This document shows, one piece after another, positions 61,339-64,000 of a stretch of 64,000 bases of DNA (its first letter is position 1; each line of letters begins with the position of its first letter). The stretch is from assembly GCA_027625915.1 (NCBI GenBank), contig JANTQA010000010.1, positions 496,001-560,000 on the forward strand, written 5' to 3'. The DNA comes from Anaeramoeba flamelloides. Taxonomy: Eukaryota; Metamonada; Anaeramoebidae. The position numbers and the translations under genes were made by a program. A model generated the notes under the pieces. The model had not been told where the DNA came from, did no database searches, and worked only from the letters and a program-made list of their open reading frames with translations.

Positions 61339-61689
61339 TTTTTGAAAGAAGAATATAATATGAGAAAAGTTTAAGAAAAATAAAATATTTGTCGAAAATG
61401 GATAGTTTTTTGATAGTTATCTCTTATAATAATTGTACGCTTGTTTATAGGAAACAGGGTCAAATTTTTCTTGGTTTTATTTGTTTATTTTGACTTTCAT
61501 TATCATTTTCTCAAAATCAAATTGTATTTTGTTAACAATTCTTCATAAACTCAAGCTTTCTGTTTGTCTTTTTTGTGAACCAAATATATGTATTTCTGTT
61601 TCACCTCTTTGAGAATATTAATTCGTTAATTATTTTGAGATTATTGTTTTCAGAAAAAAAGAACTGAAAAAAGATGGTTTTTTTTTTAT

Positions 61690-62700
61690 TTTTTTTTATT
61701 TAAGGGAGGAGTTGTTAATCCCTATTGTTTACCTGAATCCTTAAATTTTAATTTTGGAATTTTATGAAAGACTCAACAATAAGTTAGTTACCCACCAAGG
61801 CTAATAAGCACGTTGAAGATTTTTTTGTATTGATATTAGAAATAATATGATAATATAATATATTAGGTATATTAATTTTGATTTATTCAGATATTCATAT
61901 TTTTCGATTATTTTCATTATCTGGGCAAACCCAGAATATGGCCTAAAACTTCAATGGATTTTAAATTGTTTATTTTTTTTACATAATTCACAATATTTTG
62001 ATTTTTTCTTGTTCATAACATATGAGTATCTGTTAAATAATTTGTAAAATTTATGAGTTGAAAAAAGAAAAACCACCCATTTCAAATATCTTTTGTTATT
62101 AGGTTTTCAAAAATTTATAAGAATTCAGTAAAAATTGATTCTACTGAATTCTCTCGAATCCTGAGAAACACTAAAAAACATTTTCAACTTGGACTATTTT
62201 CTAAATTGTTAATTCTGGAATTTTATAGTTCAATTTCCATGTTGTTTTAATTTTTTGAATACCAATTAATATTTTCTGGTTCTTTTTTCTAAAAGGAAGA
62301 TTATTAATTAATTCATCTTAATCCAGGATTAATAATTTTGAAATTAACTTAAATATTCTGTTATATATTGTTAAAATGACGGAATCAATTTTTGCTTCTG
62401 TTTTATATATAAGCTTAGGAGAGTGTGGGTTGATTAATTAAAATATTGTATTCGTTTTTTAATCCAAGTATCAATATATTTTATACCTGTTTTAATCAAA
62501 TTAAAAATTTCTAATCCATATAATAATTGGACATGTAATACAACTTTAAAAAAATGAATTGTCAATCCAATAGAAAAATTTTTTGTTGTTAGGATATTGA
62601 TTAATTGTTTGAAAATTGGTTTTAATTTATCTCGTTAAACTTTAAATGATACTTTTTTTATCTAGAAATCTACACATATATAAATTTTTTTGTTATGATT
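61690..62700 (-). mobile_element. LINE copy B, decayed 3' part of the reverse transcriptase ORF
   Basis: Same family and orientation as copy A. It reads KPIFKQLINILTTKNFSIGL, then IHFFKVVLHVQLLYGLEIFN (about 62500-62590), and then YIDTWIKKRI and STHSPKLIYKTEAKID (about 62390-62480). Both copies end with GGAGGAGTT(T/G)TTAAT(T/C)CC near 50942 and 61706 in plus orientation, which marks the shared 3' region. Stops and frame changes show it is dead. Confidence 0.7.
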
Positions 62701-62860
62701 CATTCGAACGCCAGGAAATATACATATTATGTTCACGAGTAGATCCACAATTAGAGAAATTTTTCGTTTTCTTGAGAGGAATAGAAATTTTTATGAGAGC
62801 ATTTGTTTGAGTATAAAGATTAAAATTTTGAGAGAAAGAAAAGAAAAAATATACCCCATT
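62700..62860 (-). other. Coding-like minus-strand stretch next to LINE copy B
   Basis: One frame reads SQNFNLYTQTNALIKISIPL and continues NFSNCGSTREHNMYISWRSN with balanced residues and higher GC than nearby DNA. It may belong to the LINE upstream of the fragment described or to another element. I cannot identify it. Confidence 0.3.
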
Positions 62861-63384
62861 ATGAATCTTGAGTGATTAAACAATAAATTGCAGATTGGGG
62901 GCAAGAGAGTGATGTATAAAATAAGATATTTTATTGAATACAGCAAAAAAAGCTGAAAAAAGATAAAAAATCACCAAAAAAGTAAAATTCATGTCTTTTT
63001 TTTTATTATTGTTATATTAATAATGAAGAACAAACAAAATTTTTTCAAATAATTTGGGAAACAGTTGATAATTATTAGTTGAACTGTTTTCTGCACTGTT
63101 TGTAAATACATTTTTTTAGTGCTTTTATTTTTTGGATGGTAGTTTTTTATTTGAGAGTTTTTGAAAGATCTTTGTTTCAACTATTTTGACTTCGTTTTGT
63201 TTGATTTTTTTCTTGTGATTTATATAAGCTAATCTAAACTATTTTTCATAAATTTTGACTCACTTTATAATGTTAATGGGAGTTGTTTTGAGGGTTTATT
63301 CCAGTATTCTTATAAAAAAATATTTTCTAATTTTTGGATCAAAATCATTTTTTCTAATTTTTCAAATTTTAGTTTTGCTTTTTC

Positions 63385-63426
63385 AAATTTTTTTTTTCTT
63401 TTGTTTTTTTTTTTTTATGTTTTTGA

Positions 63427-63467
<41 letters not shown>

Positions 63468-63540
63468 CTTTGTTTTTGAAAAATTTTTCTTTTTTTTTCT
63501 TTTTCTTTTTTTTTCTTTTTTTTTCTTTTTTTTTTTTAAA
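63385..63540. repeat. Poly-T rich microsatellite
   Basis: Consecutive T runs, the longest about 40 nt (63427-63467), interrupted by C and by TTTTTGAAAAA motifs. Poly-Phe frames across it are artefacts. Confidence 0.95.
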
Positions 63541-64000
63541 AAAGATCATGTGGAAAAAAAAAAGAGATCTTCGAAAAGACAAATAATCACTAAGAAAATT
63601 GAGAATGTAATGTCTTTGAAAATGGATCTAATTATTCATAAAAAAATATTGTTGTTCAACTTTTTTTCAGTGAAAGTTCAGTAATAAAAAATCGGTAATG
63701 CTCATTTCAAAAATTGTGACTCATCTTTTTTTTAGTTTTTTGGTTTTTTTTTTTTTTTAATTTTTTAATATATCAGGCTTTTATAGATTTAAAATGACTT
63801 AAAAGTGAATTACAAATCATATTTAGTTATTAATTGTTCTTGAATACTAAAGGATAAATTTTTTTTTTCAATTTATTATTTCAGGTGATTCACAATTTTT
63901 GAAAAAGAGTTTACTTTATAAATTCAATTTTTAGATCTTTAAAAAAAAATTATAAACAAACAAGAAAAAGCACATTTTAAAAAAATGAATCTGATATTGA

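Larger units (their letters stand above)
61339..64000. other. Upstream of the NPL gene to the window end
   Basis: 61339-61690 should contain the NPL promoter. LINE copy B follows, then the unidentified coding-like stretch at 62700-62860 and the poly-T tract. 62870-63380 and 63545-64000 show nothing I can identify. Confidence 0.5.

Noticed and set aside
63255-63586. Poly-Phe ORFs near the window end
   Set aside because: They read through the poly-T microsatellite.

Overview
The window is nuclear DNA from a very AT-rich unicellular eukaryote. Long A/T homopolymers fill the noncoding DNA, every intron I could define is GT-AG, the genes are unmistakably eukaryotic, and all seven genes end in TAA. 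A reading frame of almost 6,000 codons without internal TAA, TAG or TGA argues for the standard genetic code. Lysine/glutamate/asparagine-rich low complexity inside proteins, long repeat-filled introns and a giant fibronectin-III protein would fit an anaerobic amoeba such as Anaeramoeba, but that is a guess and no marker here proves it.

Layout. 1-4575: noncoding, with nested inverted-repeat elements. 4576-9921 (+): 26S proteasome ubiquitin receptor RPN10, two exons separated by a 4,167-nt intron that carries repeats and a possible antisense 59-aa ORF. 9922-14045: repeats and a 17-codon Cys-pair ORF. 14046-17119 (-): a Rab14/Rab4-type GTPase in five exons, one only 26 nt long. 20060-20626 (+): ribosomal protein uS8 (RPS15A), two exons. 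25770-45228 (+): a giant gene of about 6,400 codons encoding signal peptide, ectodomain, poly-Gln stretch, transmembrane helix, about 49 fibronectin type III domains, a GAS2-related (GAR) microtubule-binding domain and a basic Gly-Ser-Arg-rich tail. 46878-47984 (-): an unknown coiled-coil protein. 48433-50627 (+): VPS33, the SM protein of HOPS/CORVET, divergent from the coiled-coil gene. 50928-52620 and 61690-62700 (-): two decayed LINE reverse-transcriptase tails. 54751-61338 (-): a 199-aa nucleoplasmin-like histone-chaperone-type protein whose core domain is split by a 5,988-nt intron.

The genes do not form a pathway. RPN10, uS8, Rab14, VPS33 and the nucleoplasmin-like protein are housekeeping functions (protein turnover, translation, endosome/lysosome traffic, chromatin). 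The giant protein stands out: its order of parts suggests a single-pass membrane protein with a very long cytosolic FN3 rod tipped by a spectraplakin-like microtubule-binding end.

The noncoding half is built from short dispersed elements with terminal or near-complete inverted repeats. I distinguish several families, A to J (names local to this report). Two show TA-flanked ends typical of Tc1/mariner-derived MITEs, and several are nested in each other. The same families lie between genes and in the long introns, which explains why introns fall into a short class (83-308 nt) and a long class (2.1-6.0 kb).
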